A program made the translations under genes and the position numbers. Of a stretch of 22,230 bases of DNA, positions 14,076 to 22,096 are shown piece by piece; position 1 is the stretch's first letter, and every line of letters starts with the position of its first letter. The notes under the pieces are model-generated. The model worked only from the letters and a program-made list of their open reading frames with translations. It had not been told where the DNA came from and searched no databases. Source of the stretch: Treponema sp. (lineage in GTDB: Bacteria > Spirochaetota > Spirochaetia > Treponematales > Treponemataceae); assembly GCA_012513125.1 (NCBI GenBank), contig JAAZCS010000311.1, forward strand, positions 1-22,230. Reading direction: 5' to 3'.

Positions 14076-15449
14076 TTATTCTTTTGTAAATACAACTAGT
14101 GTACCTATGTTTTTTTCAACAAAATTAACATTCGACGGCATCATTTCGTTATCACCGATTATAGCAATTGCATTACCCTTCAATTTTTCCATAAAATCGG
14201 TAGCGACCGCTTCTTGAGATTTTTCATCTACTAAAGACAAAACATCTCTTGCAAAAATAATATCCACCATTGGAAGTGCATTAGTATTTTTAAAATCATG
14301 ATATTCAAACATGATGCTATCTTTTATTTCTTGATTAAAAGTATAATCCCCATTTGCCTTTTTTGTCAAATATGGGGCATACCAATCATTCATTAGTTCA
14401 GACGGAACATTTAATAAAACAGCATTAGATACATTTATTAAATCAATATCTTGTGCATAAATTCTAATCTTCGCATTTGGATACTTGTTTTTAAGGATAC
14501 AAGCCAATGAATATGACTCTATACCTGTTCCACAACCTGGATTCCATACGACAATCTGTTTTGCGTTTGTCTCAGGCAATGCTTTCATTACAGAATTAGA
14601 ATAATCCTCACTCCACCATTTTCCAGAATACTGTGACCAGAATGTCTCCAAATATTCTTTTGCTTCTGCTGTATTTTGAATCTGAAGATTTTGATTTTGT
14701 TTTAAAGCTTTCCATTCTACAAATCTCTTTTTCATCCATTCATCATTTACACTTGTTACATTAAAGTTCATAAATGACAAAAGACTTTCTGAAATAAATT
14801 TCATAGAAATTGCATCTTCATTTTCGCTTTTATTTTCTTTTTTTACAGATTGAACAGATTTAGCTTTATTCTCTTCTTTAACTAAATTTGAAGTATCAAC
14901 ATTTGAATAAGACATCTGAGCTGTTGTTTCTTGTTCAACAGCTTCTTTTGAAGCAAATATTCTTTCAACATCCAATAAAATATACAATCTGTTATTGCTT
15001 TCAACAACACCATTTATATATTTAATATTTATATCTCCAAACAAAGGATGAGGAGGTTGAATAGTACTCTTTTGAACACCTATAACTTTATCAATCTTAT
15101 CAACAACAATTCCATACTTTTGATCTTCTACATTTAAAATTAAAAGATTCTCTAATTTATTATCAATTCTTTCAGGAACTTCAATATTGAAAAACAATCG
15201 CAAGTCTAAAATTGGAATTATCTCTCCACGAAGATTATAAACACCAAGAACAAATGGCAAAGCATTAGGAACATAAGTGAATCTTCCAGCTTTTGCAATT
15301 TCTTTAACATTCATAATATCAATAGCATAATCTTTATCAGAAAGAGAAAAAGTAACCATTTTAAAATTAATTAAAGAATTTTCTGTTTTTTGTCTTGCAA
15401 TTTCTTCAGCATCTTTTACTACTACTTGTACTTCGCCACTATCTTCCAT
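14076..15449 (-). CDS. cheW: CheW coupling protein fused to a CheR-like domain
   Basis: Two-domain protein of 457 residues. About 26-165 is CheW (VTFSLSDKDYAIDIMNVKEI, YVPNALPFVLGVYNLRGEIIPILDL), which couples chemoreceptors to CheA. A low-complexity, lysine- and glutamate-rich linker (about 170-212) follows. About 215-457 resembles the CheR methyltransferase: FWSQYSGKWWSED, the SAM-type loop NPGCGTGIESYSLA (303-316) and YAQDID. The CheR FCRNVLIYF motif is altered to FARDVLSLV, and the CheR Y after the acidic motif is missing, so methyltransferase activity is uncertain. Such CheW-CheR-like fusions are described for treponemes, where they are thought to help build the receptor array. GAGGAA precedes the ATG, eight bases after cheA. 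Confidence 0.9.
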   Translation of the reverse strand: MEDSGEVQVVVKDAEEIARQKTENSLINFKMVTFSLSDKDYAIDIMNVKEIAKAGRFTYVPNALPFVLGVYNLRGEIIPILDLRLFFNIEVPERIDNKLENLLILNVEDQKYGIVVDKIDKVIGVQKSTIQPPHPLFGDINIKYINGVVESNNRLYILLDVERIFASKEAVEQETTAQMSYSNVDTSNLVKEENKAKSVQSVKKENKSENEDAISMKFISESLLSFMNFNVTSVNDEWMKKRFVEWKALKQNQNLQIQNTAEAKEYLETFWSQYSGKWWSEDYSNSVMKALPETNAKQIVVWNPGCGTGIESYSLACILKNKYPNAKIRIYAQDIDLINVSNAVLLNVPSELMNDWYAPYLTKKANGDYTFNQEIKDSIMFEYHDFKNTNALPMVDIIFARDVLSLVDEKSQEAVATDFMEKLKGNAIAIIGDNEMMPSNVNFVEKNIGTLVVFTKE

Positions 15450-15457
15450 AAGTTCCT

Positions 15458-17863
15458 CTATTTTTGAGTATATTGTTCTTTCTGCTGAGCAAGCAACTCT
15501 TGACGAACACCTAATTCAAGAAGCTGACTAACATCAATAATTAATGATACCGAACCATCACCTAAAATTGAAGCACCTGCAATACCTGGAGAATTTGTAA
15601 ATTTATCACGTAAAGGTTTTATAACTATATCCTCTTCACCAATAAGTGCATCAACCATAACGCCAATCTTTTTTTCTTGAGTTCCAACAATTACTATATA
15701 GCATTCATCAGTCTTATTATTCTCTTTAATATTAAACAGTCGTGAAAGCCTTAAAACACTGATAACTTCATTTCTAACATTCAAAATTTCATAGTTATCA
15801 ATATGACTAATTTCACTCTTATTAATACATTGACTTTCAATAACATTCGCAATAGGAATTGAATAAACTTCTTTTCCTACTCTTACAAGCAATCCTTGAA
15901 TAATTGCAAGTGTTAAAGGCAATTTGATAATAAATACAGAACCTTTTCCTTTTTCTGAATTGATTGAAATAGTTCCTTTCAAATTATTAATCATTGTTTT
16001 TACAACATCAAGACCTACACCACGTCCAGAAATATTTGATATTTTATCCGCAGTAGAAAATCCTGGTTGCATAACCAATTGATATGCCTCTTGAGGAGTT
16101 ACAACTTTATCAGGATGAATCAGTCCTTTTTGAATTGCTTTTGCTTTTACTTTATCGACATCAATTCCAGCACCATCATCTTTGATTTCTATTACAATCA
16201 TGTTGCCTTCATTAGAAGCCTTTAATAAAACAGTTCCTGTCTCATTTTTTCCTTGAGCAATACGAACATCTGGCATTTCAATTCCGTGATCAACAGAATT
16301 TCTAACACAATGCATAATTGGATCTAACAAATCTTCTACAACAGATTTATCAAGCTCAGTGTCTTCACCTTCAATTACTAAATTAATCTTTTTATTCAAA
16401 TCTTTCTGAAGATCTCTTACAACCCTTGGGAATCGGCTGAAAATCTGGTTAATTGGAACCATTCGAATTTTCATTACGCCCTCTTGCAACTCACCTGCAA
16501 TTGAACCTAAACTTTGGGTATACGAGCGGAATTTTGAATTAGAATTCTTATAATCAGTTTCATATGAATCAAATACAGAAAATAGATTTCCAAACTCTTG
16601 AATAACATTTTTCTTTATTTCACTAACAGAAGAACCATTTTTTATTTCTTCCAAATATTCAGGAAGTTGATCAAACAACTTATGTATTCTTTCTTTATAT
16701 ATTGATTCTAGCGACTGAAATTGTGCTAATTGAGTAGTAGTCTGCATTGATAACTGATTGAATGAAGCTTTTATAATAACTGCCTCTGAAACCAAATTTA
16801 GCAAATTATCGACTCTTCTTGAATCAACACGAAGAATAGAACCTTGTTGTGCATGAACAGCAGGCGTTTCTTTCTTTTGTTCAACTTTAGTTTCTTTATT
16901 AGTATCTAAATTATCTTGTTTTACAGATTGACTTTGTTCTAAAATTACCGACTCAACTTTAGTTTCTTCCTTTTTTACTTCGGGTTTTGATTCGGCTTTC
17001 TTTTCGGGAGTTACTTTTTTTGTAACTTCACCAGCAAAGTTTTCATCTGTTATTAAATGTGCATCTGTAACCAATGTTACATCACTCAAAAATGATGCAT
17101 CTTCCAATTGAGAACCAGTAGCTGTGGTAGCTATATAATAGTAAACCATTTCATAAAACTGATCTTCATACAAAGCATCAAAATCTGGTACTGTTTTCAG
17201 AACATTTCCAACAGACTTTAAAGCTGCAAAGACTTGAATACCGCCAACAGAATTCATTGGATTTGTTTCATCAAATTTTACAGCAACGCACCATAGATTC
17301 TGGTCAGATTCACAAGTAGTCTTTAAATCTCTATATTCATCTTCATTTATTACAGGGATAGTAAATTCTTGAACTTCAGCCTGTTTTGGAGCTTCTTGTA
17401 CAATTACAGGAGCAACTTTTTCGACTTTTTTAGGAGCTGATTTCTTTTGTTCACCTTTTGAATCTTTATTTGGAAGATATGAATGTAATTTTTCAATTAT
17501 ATTATCAATATTCTCATCATAAACAGAACCATTCTGTCTAGATTCCAACATTGCTTTAATTACGTCTATTGATGTTAATAATAAATCAACAACGTCTTCA
17601 TCAACATGTACTCTATTAGATCTAATTTCATCAAGAACATCCTCAACAGAATGTGTAAAGTGAGAAAGTTCCATCATTTCAACTGTTGCAGAACCACCTT
17701 TCAGAGTATGCGCAGCACGGAAAATTTCATCAATTGCCTCGTGATTAGAAGGATCGTTTTCTATCACAAGTATGTTACTCTCCAATTGCTCAACTTGTTG
17801 TTCAGCTTCAGCGAAGAAGTCTTTTAATAATTCTTCATTATTAGGGTCAAGATAATCGCTCAT
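15458..17863 (-). CDS. cheA: Chemotaxis histidine kinase CheA
   Basis: Kinase that phosphorylates CheY in response to chemoreceptors. The 801 residues show P1 with the phospho-accepting H52 (AAHTLKGGSAT); a P2-like region of about 165-275; a long charged linker (about 280-340, rich in KKE); the P3 dimerisation helices (about 345-475, longer than usual); P4 with N-box HCVRNSVDHGIE (517-528), DDGAGID (561-567), FSTADKIS (601-608) and GRGVGLDVVK (612-621); and a CheW-like P5 (about 650-790). MSDYLDPN is a typical start. Unlike the other che genes, it has no ribosome binding site: a TATAAT box lies seven bases before the ATG, suggesting a leaderless mRNA. It is the first gene of the operon. Confidence 0.96.
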   Translation of the reverse strand: MSDYLDPNNEELLKDFFAEAEQQVEQLESNILVIENDPSNHEAIDEIFRAAHTLKGGSATVEMMELSHFTHSVEDVLDEIRSNRVHVDEDVVDLLLTSIDVIKAMLESRQNGSVYDENIDNIIEKLHSYLPNKDSKGEQKKSAPKKVEKVAPVIVQEAPKQAEVQEFTIPVINEDEYRDLKTTCESDQNLWCVAVKFDETNPMNSVGGIQVFAALKSVGNVLKTVPDFDALYEDQFYEMVYYYIATTATGSQLEDASFLSDVTLVTDAHLITDENFAGEVTKKVTPEKKAESKPEVKKEETKVESVILEQSQSVKQDNLDTNKETKVEQKKETPAVHAQQGSILRVDSRRVDNLLNLVSEAVIIKASFNQLSMQTTTQLAQFQSLESIYKERIHKLFDQLPEYLEEIKNGSSVSEIKKNVIQEFGNLFSVFDSYETDYKNSNSKFRSYTQSLGSIAGELQEGVMKIRMVPINQIFSRFPRVVRDLQKDLNKKINLVIEGEDTELDKSVVEDLLDPIMHCVRNSVDHGIEMPDVRIAQGKNETGTVLLKASNEGNMIVIEIKDDGAGIDVDKVKAKAIQKGLIHPDKVVTPQEAYQLVMQPGFSTADKISNISGRGVGLDVVKTMINNLKGTISINSEKGKGSVFIIKLPLTLAIIQGLLVRVGKEVYSIPIANVIESQCINKSEISHIDNYEILNVRNEVISVLRLSRLFNIKENNKTDECYIVIVGTQEKKIGVMVDALIGEEDIVIKPLRDKFTNSPGIAGASILGDGSVSLIIDVSQLLELGVRQELLAQQKEQYTQK

Positions 17864-17898
17864 AACTTATATTATATACCGAAAACAATAGTTTTCAA
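17864..17898 (-). promoter_or_regulatory. cheA promoter with inverted-repeat operator and no leader
   Basis: On the minus strand, TTGAAA (17898-17893) and a perfect TATAAT (17876-17871) are 16 bases apart. Transcription would start at or next to the A of the cheA ATG at 17863, leaving no 5' leader and no binding site. A perfect inverted repeat, GAAAACAATAGTTTTC at 17881-17896, fills the spacer and overlaps the -35, a typical place for a repressor operator. The regulator is unknown. Confidence 0.6.
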
Positions 17899-18022
17899 GC
17901 AAAAATAGACTTTTTATTTAGTTTTATAAAAGATTTTTTTTATAGTAGATATAAATTTTTATCACCAAAAACCAATTTTACGCCGATAATAAATGAAGAG
18001 TATTGTTTATGGTGGTGTTTCG

Positions 18023-19237
18023 ATGAAAAAATCTTTATATTTTTTTTGTTTTATTATATTTTTTTTAAGTACTAATTTAAATGCATCTACTTTTTTTTCA
18101 GGAAATGCAGGTGGAAAATTATTTTTTCAAGCAAATCCAGAAAAAACTTCATTTGAACCAGATTTAACCTTACAAGCTTATTTTGCAGGTCAATTTAACT
18201 TTTCAAAAAACATTTGGGGACATTTAGAGTTTTCTATTAACACAGGAAATCTTATTTCATCAAATATATTTCATGAAACAGACTCAAAATTTCAAATAGA
18301 TGAAATCTCTTTAACTTTCAATTCAAATCACCTTACAAAACAAAATTATTTTTCAGTATTTGCTGGGACTTTTGATCCAATTGGCTCAGATGTTTTTTTA
18401 CAAAGATATTTTGGAATTGACTCTATTGCTTCAAATTTAACACAAAACTGGTTAGGATTAGGAAATTCTGTTATTTACCCTCTTTTTGGAATGGGTCTTG
18501 CAGATGTAATGGTATTTAAAAATAAACCAGTTGCATTGGGAGCTTATCTATATTTTGACCACGAAAATTTTACAAACTTTATTTTTAATGCAGATTTAAG
18601 ATTTGCTTGTGCATTTAGATATTTAACTTGGGATATTTCTTGTGGATTGGGAATTCCTGTTCAACAACAAAACATCGTAGATTATCCTGATTTAATTATT
18701 GCAATTGATAAACTTTATTGGCATGCAGGAACAACATTTTTAGTTGGAAATAAAAATACGCAATCATTATTTATACAAGCTGGTGTTTTCAACGCTTCAT
18801 TTAAAGGTGGAACAACAGGTCCGATTTTTGACACAGACGATTTTTATATTTTATTTGAACCACGTTTTAAATTTAAGGACACAAATGTAAATTTTTCAGT
18901 ATTCAATCTTCCTCCGGATACTGTGGACGAGATGATGTTCGTACAGACAACATTAGGATTTAACCTAGATATAAATGTTGCAATTACAAAAACCATAAAA
19001 CCATTAAAAATCGGAATTAATTTATCTGGAGGATTTGTCGGACAGACAATTTTTAACCTTTCTAATATTGATTCTACTTTCCTATCTTCAATGAATTTTG
19101 GAATTTCACCATATTTTACAAAATCAATACTATCTGGCGACTTTCACTTTATGTTGTCTGTAAACTACATGCCTTTAGCACAAAAAGATTGGTACAAAAT
19201 GTTTGGTGTAGACATCGGATATAAAACTTCTTTCTAA
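18023..19237 (+). CDS. Exported protein, probable outer-membrane beta-barrel
   Basis: I do not recognise the exact family. The protein has a clear signal peptide (MKKSLYFFCFIIFFLSTNLNA, likely cut before STFFSG) and then about 380 residues of alternating polar and hydrophobic segments rich in F, N, G and aromatic residues, such as GHLEFSINTGN, LTLQAYFAGQFNF and FHFMLSVNYMPL. It ends in phenylalanine (DIGYKTSF), the usual C-terminal signal of outer-membrane barrels. I chose ATG 18023, preceded by GGTGGT; an ATG at 17993 would put ten residues before the signal peptide. It is divergent from cheA, with about 159 bases between them. A strong hairpin follows its stop. Role could be porin-like; this is inference from sequence texture. 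Confidence 0.7.
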   Translation: MKKSLYFFCFIIFFLSTNLNASTFFSGNAGGKLFFQANPEKTSFEPDLTLQAYFAGQFNFSKNIWGHLEFSINTGNLISSNIFHETDSKFQIDEISLTFNSNHLTKQNYFSVFAGTFDPIGSDVFLQRYFGIDSIASNLTQNWLGLGNSVIYPLFGMGLADVMVFKNKPVALGAYLYFDHENFTNFIFNADLRFACAFRYLTWDISCGLGIPVQQQNIVDYPDLIIAIDKLYWHAGTTFLVGNKNTQSLFIQAGVFNASFKGGTTGPIFDTDDFYILFEPRFKFKDTNVNFSVFNLPPDTVDEMMFVQTTLGFNLDINVAITKTIKPLKIGINLSGGFVGQTIFNLSNIDSTFLSSMNFGISPYFTKSILSGDFHFMLSVNYMPLAQKDWYKMFGVDIGYKTSF

Positions 19238-19243
19238 AAACAA

Positions 19244-19283
19244 ACGCCTTAAAAACAGACGAAAAGTTCTATTTTTAAGGCGT
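19244..19283. terminator. Bidirectional hairpin terminator
   Basis: ACGCCTTAAAAA (19244-19255) pairs perfectly with TTTTTAAGGCGT (19272-19283) over 12 bp with a 16-base loop. It lies between the converging stops of the barrel protein (19237) and dapL (19295), with T-rich sequence beyond each arm. Confidence 0.85.
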
Positions 19284-19294
19284 ATTTTATTACA

Positions 19295-20518
19295 CTACAA
19301 CACTAAATTCTTAAGCCTTTTACAAGCTTCCCTAACATCTTCATGATGAGCAAAAGAACTTATTCTTATGAAAGATTCACCAGAATGACCAAAACCGCTT
19401 CCAGGTGTTGTTACAATGTTACATTTGTCTAATATTTTGTCAAAAACATCCCAGCTTTTTTCTCCGGGAAATTTAATCCACAAATATGGAGATTTTCCAG
19501 TATAGTAAACTTCAACATTATGAGTTTTGAAATTATCACCTTCAAAAGTTTCTTTTAAGATTGCAGCATTTTCAAGATAATAATCAATAACTGATTTCAT
19601 TGAGTCAAGACCTTCTTTTTCTAGACATGCTAATCCACCAGCTTGAGCTATGTTTGAGGCACAATTGAATAAAGTTGTTTGAACTCTAGCCCAATCTTTA
19701 TTTACACTAGACCCATCAGCAAATTTCAAATCTTTTGGAACAACAGACCATCCAAGCCTTACTCCAGTAAATCCTGCTGGTTTAGAAAAAGAATTCACTT
19801 CTATACAACAAGTTTTTGCGCCTTCTATTTCAAATATAGACTTTGGAAGAGAAGAATCTCTTATAAATTCAGAATACGCAGCATCAAAAATTATTATACA
19901 ACCGTTTTTGTTTGCAAAATCAACTAAACTCTTCAATTGTTCTTTTGTCGAAGCAAAACCTGTAGGATTATTTGGAGAACAAAAATAAATAAGCGAATTT
20001 TTCTTTACTGTTGATAAATCTGGGAAAAAATTATTTTCAGCAGTACAAGGCATATATGTAATATTTTTATAACCGTTTGGACTATTTTTTCCTGTAGCTC
20101 CAATTATTACAGAACCATCAACATAAACTGGATAGGAAGGATCTTGAACTGCAATATTCACTTTTCTGCCAAATAAGATTTGAAGTCTTGAAATATCACA
20201 TTTTGCACCATCAGCAACAAAAACTTCATCACCATCAACTACACCTTTATAAAAAATCTCAGCAATTTTTCTTCGCAAAACAGGATTTCCGCAATCGTCG
20301 CCATAACCAGAATAACCTTCTTTTGTTGATAATTTTATGGCATAATCAGACATCGCCTTAGAAATAAATTCCGGTAGTGGTTCTGTTGTATTACCAATTC
20401 CTAAGCTGATAATTTTTGCTTCTGGATGAGAAGCAACATATTCTTTTCGTCTTTTTGAAACTTCAGGAAAAAGATATCCTGCTGTTAATTTTGAAAAACC
20501 TTCATTTCTTTTTAACAT
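19295..20518 (-). CDS. dapL: LL-diaminopimelate aminotransferase
   Basis: PLP enzyme that converts tetrahydrodipicolinate directly to LL-diaminopimelate, replacing the three-step DapD/C/E route to lysine and cell-wall precursors. From the ATG at 20518 it is 407 residues. Landmarks: ISLGIGNTTEPLPEFI, EGYSGYGDDCGNPVLRRKIA, VQDPSYPVYVDGSV, FCSPNNPTGFAS and the PLP lysine in NSFSKPAGFTGVRLGW, then TTPGSGFGHSGESFIRIS. The GIGNTTEPLP and GYGDDCGNP features place it with DapL rather than general aminotransferases. GGAG lies ten bases before the ATG; a longer frame to 20560 is rejected for this reason. It shares a terminator with the convergent gene and is divergent from the alarmone synthetase. Confidence in exact substrate is good but from motifs only. 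Confidence 0.88.
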   Translation of the reverse strand: MLKRNEGFSKLTAGYLFPEVSKRRKEYVASHPEAKIISLGIGNTTEPLPEFISKAMSDYAIKLSTKEGYSGYGDDCGNPVLRRKIAEIFYKGVVDGDEVFVADGAKCDISRLQILFGRKVNIAVQDPSYPVYVDGSVIIGATGKNSPNGYKNITYMPCTAENNFFPDLSTVKKNSLIYFCSPNNPTGFASTKEQLKSLVDFANKNGCIIIFDAAYSEFIRDSSLPKSIFEIEGAKTCCIEVNSFSKPAGFTGVRLGWSVVPKDLKFADGSSVNKDWARVQTTLFNCASNIAQAGGLACLEKEGLDSMKSVIDYYLENAAILKETFEGDNFKTHNVEVYYTGKSPYLWIKFPGEKSWDVFDKILDKCNIVTTPGSGFGHSGESFIRISSFAHHEDVREACKRLKNLVL

Positions 20519-20574
20519 TTTTATTTTTCTCCATATTAAAGATGACTGATTACAAATCAATTGACTCTACCATA

Positions 20575-20591
20575 TTTCAAATAATTTGAAA
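20575..20591. promoter_or_regulatory. 17-bp inverted repeat between dapL and relQ
   Basis: TTTCAAATAATTTGAAA is a perfect 7-bp inverted repeat with a 3-base spacer, midway in the 175-base gap between two divergent genes. The position would suit an operator for either gene. I cannot assign a regulator. Confidence 0.35.
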
Positions 20592-20693
20592 ATATAAAAT
20601 CAAAACTAATTAATGATATGTTATTACCTCCATTTGAACTTGCTTTTTGTAACTTTTGATATTATTTTAAAGTTATACTTATGGTACTTAAAA

Positions 20694-21434
20694 ATGATAA
20701 ACGAAATTAACAATGAACAATATGACTCCGAAAATCTTTTAGAAGATATCGAAAACGAAACTATACCTAGTGCACCTGCACTGCCTCAAGTATTATCTGC
20801 AGGAATTACAAATACAGATGAATTTTACAAAATGGCTTTTCAATTTCAAAAGATTATGATGATTTATGAAAGTGCTATAAAACAAATAGAAACAAAACTT
20901 GATATTTTAAATAAAGAAAGTAAAGTCAGCAGAAAAAGAAATCCTATAGAAACTGTAAAAACAAGAATAAAAACTCCAGACAGTATTGCAACTAAACTTG
21001 AAAAAAAACATTTGCCAGTTACATTCGACTCAATGATGAATAATTTAAATGACATAGCGGGAGTTCGAGTCATCTGTCCTTATATTTCTGATATTTACAC
21101 TGTTAGAGATATGCTTTTAAAACAGCAAGATATAACATTAATTGAAGAAAATGATTATATTAGCGAGCCAAAAGAAAGTGGATACAGAAGTCTCCATATT
21201 GTAATTGAGATTCCAGTCTATTTATCAAAAACATCACATAATGCAAGAGTTGAAATTCAATTAAGAACAATTGCTATGGATTTTTGGGCTAGCCTTGAAC
21301 ATGAATTGAGATATAAAACCTCAGCAAAAGTTCCAGACAGTGTTAGACGAGAACTATACAGAGTTGCAGAAACAATAGCCATGACAGATAAAGAAAAGGA
21401 AGAAATTGCTTTGGAACTACAAGCGTTAGACTGA
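20694..21434 (+). CDS. relQ: RelQ-type small alarmone (p)ppGpp synthetase
   Basis: Single-domain GTP pyrophosphokinase of the RelA/SpoT family, which makes (p)ppGpp from ATP and GTP/GDP. From the ATG at 20694 it has 246 residues. The synthetase motifs are present: R91 and the ATP loop TRIKTPDSIATKLEKK (90-105), DIAGVRVICPY (120-130), the GTP-stacking Y164 in ESGYRSLHIVIEI, EIQLRT (187-192) and HELRYK (203-208). There is no HD hydrolase domain and no ACT or TGS domain, so it is a synthetase only, nearest RelQ (YjbM). A longer frame from 20613 adds a hydrophobic stretch without a binding site and is not preferred. A TATACT at 20674-20679 would give a very short leader. It converges on the copA remnant, ten bases away, without a visible terminator. 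Confidence 0.88.
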   Translation: MINEINNEQYDSENLLEDIENETIPSAPALPQVLSAGITNTDEFYKMAFQFQKIMMIYESAIKQIETKLDILNKESKVSRKRNPIETVKTRIKTPDSIATKLEKKHLPVTFDSMMNNLNDIAGVRVICPYISDIYTVRDMLLKQQDITLIEENDYISEPKESGYRSLHIVIEIPVYLSKTSHNARVEIQLRTIAMDFWASLEHELRYKTSAKVPDSVRRELYRVAETIAMTDKEKEEIALELQALD

Positions 21435-21444
21435 TTCGTTTATC

Positions 21445-21648
21445 TCAGAGTATCACTTCGTAACCTTCGCCTTTTATAGCATTTATAATCTCATCATTAT
21501 CTACATTTTTTTCCATATTTACTTTAACAATGCCATTTGTATGATTTGCAGAAACAGATTTTACACCGTTTATCGTCATAATTGCACTTTTTACATGATT
21601 TTCACAATGTTCACACATCATACCTTTTGTTTTGAAAGTTTTTTCCAT
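21445..21648 (-). CDS. CopZ-like heavy-metal chaperone from an in-frame internal start
   Basis: The last 67 codons of the copA frame form a complete heavy-metal-associated domain: a start MEKTFKTKGMMCEHCENHV with the copper-binding C-x-x-C, then INGVKSVSANHTNGIVKVNM and IINAIKGEGYEVIL. Free CopZ chaperones are about this long. An ATG at 21648 is preceded by GTGAGGA, eight bases upstream, a strong ribosome binding site inside the ATPase coding sequence. This suggests that a separate chaperone can be translated, and would let it survive the loss of copA. Whether it is made alone, as a fusion tail, or both is not shown by the sequence. The fusion itself could have arisen by loss of the copA stop codon. 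Confidence 0.55.
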   Translation of the reverse strand: MEKTFKTKGMMCEHCENHVKSAIMTINGVKSVSANHTNGIVKVNMEKNVDNDEIINAIKGEGYEVIL

Positions 21649-22096
21649 AATAATATCCTCACCAAATATATTTTTCTTATCTACTTTCATAAAATTTAAC
21701 ATCAAAGCGTTTGATACAACACAAAAACTTGACAAACTCATTGCAGCCGCTGCAATCATTGGATTAAGCTTCCAACCAAACAGATTTATAAATAAACCTG
21801 CTGCCAAAGGAATTCCTAATGCATTATAAAAGAATGCAAAGAATAAGTTTTTCTTTATATTTATCAGAATTTTCCGGCTCATTTTTATTGAATTAACAAC
21901 ACCAACCAAAGAATTATTCAAAATAACAATATTTGCAGAATCGATTGCAATATCAGAACCATTTCCAACCGCAATACCAATATCAGCACTAACTAATGCA
22001 GGTGCATCATTAATTCCGTCTCCTACCATAGCCACAATTTTCTTTTGTGATTTTTTTATATCTTCTATTGTTTTTACTTTTAATAACGGATTATAG
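21445..22096 (-). pseudogene. copA: 3' remnant of a copper P-type ATPase (copA) with C-terminal HMA domain
   Basis: About 217 codons remain, from PLLKVKTIEDIKKSQKIVAMVGDGINDAP, the end of the ATPase hinge, through two membrane segments (about KNLFFAFFYNALGIPLAAGLFINLF and MIAAAAMSLSSFCVVSNALML). The DKTGT phosphorylation loop, metal-binding CPC and the first membrane helices are missing. Upstream of codon P the frame no longer matches an ATPase and meets a stop near 22134, because the tip of another insertion sequence lies at about 22097. The end of the frame is a heavy-metal-associated domain with MMCEHCENHV. Normal CopA is 700-800 residues. The rest may lie on the other side of the IS. The HMA part could still be made (see the entry at 21445-21648). 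Confidence 0.85.

Noticed and set aside
20613..20693. Longer start for the alarmone synthetase with a hydrophobic N-terminus
   Set aside because: No binding site, the stretch is not seen in RelQ proteins, and it overlaps the likely promoter region.
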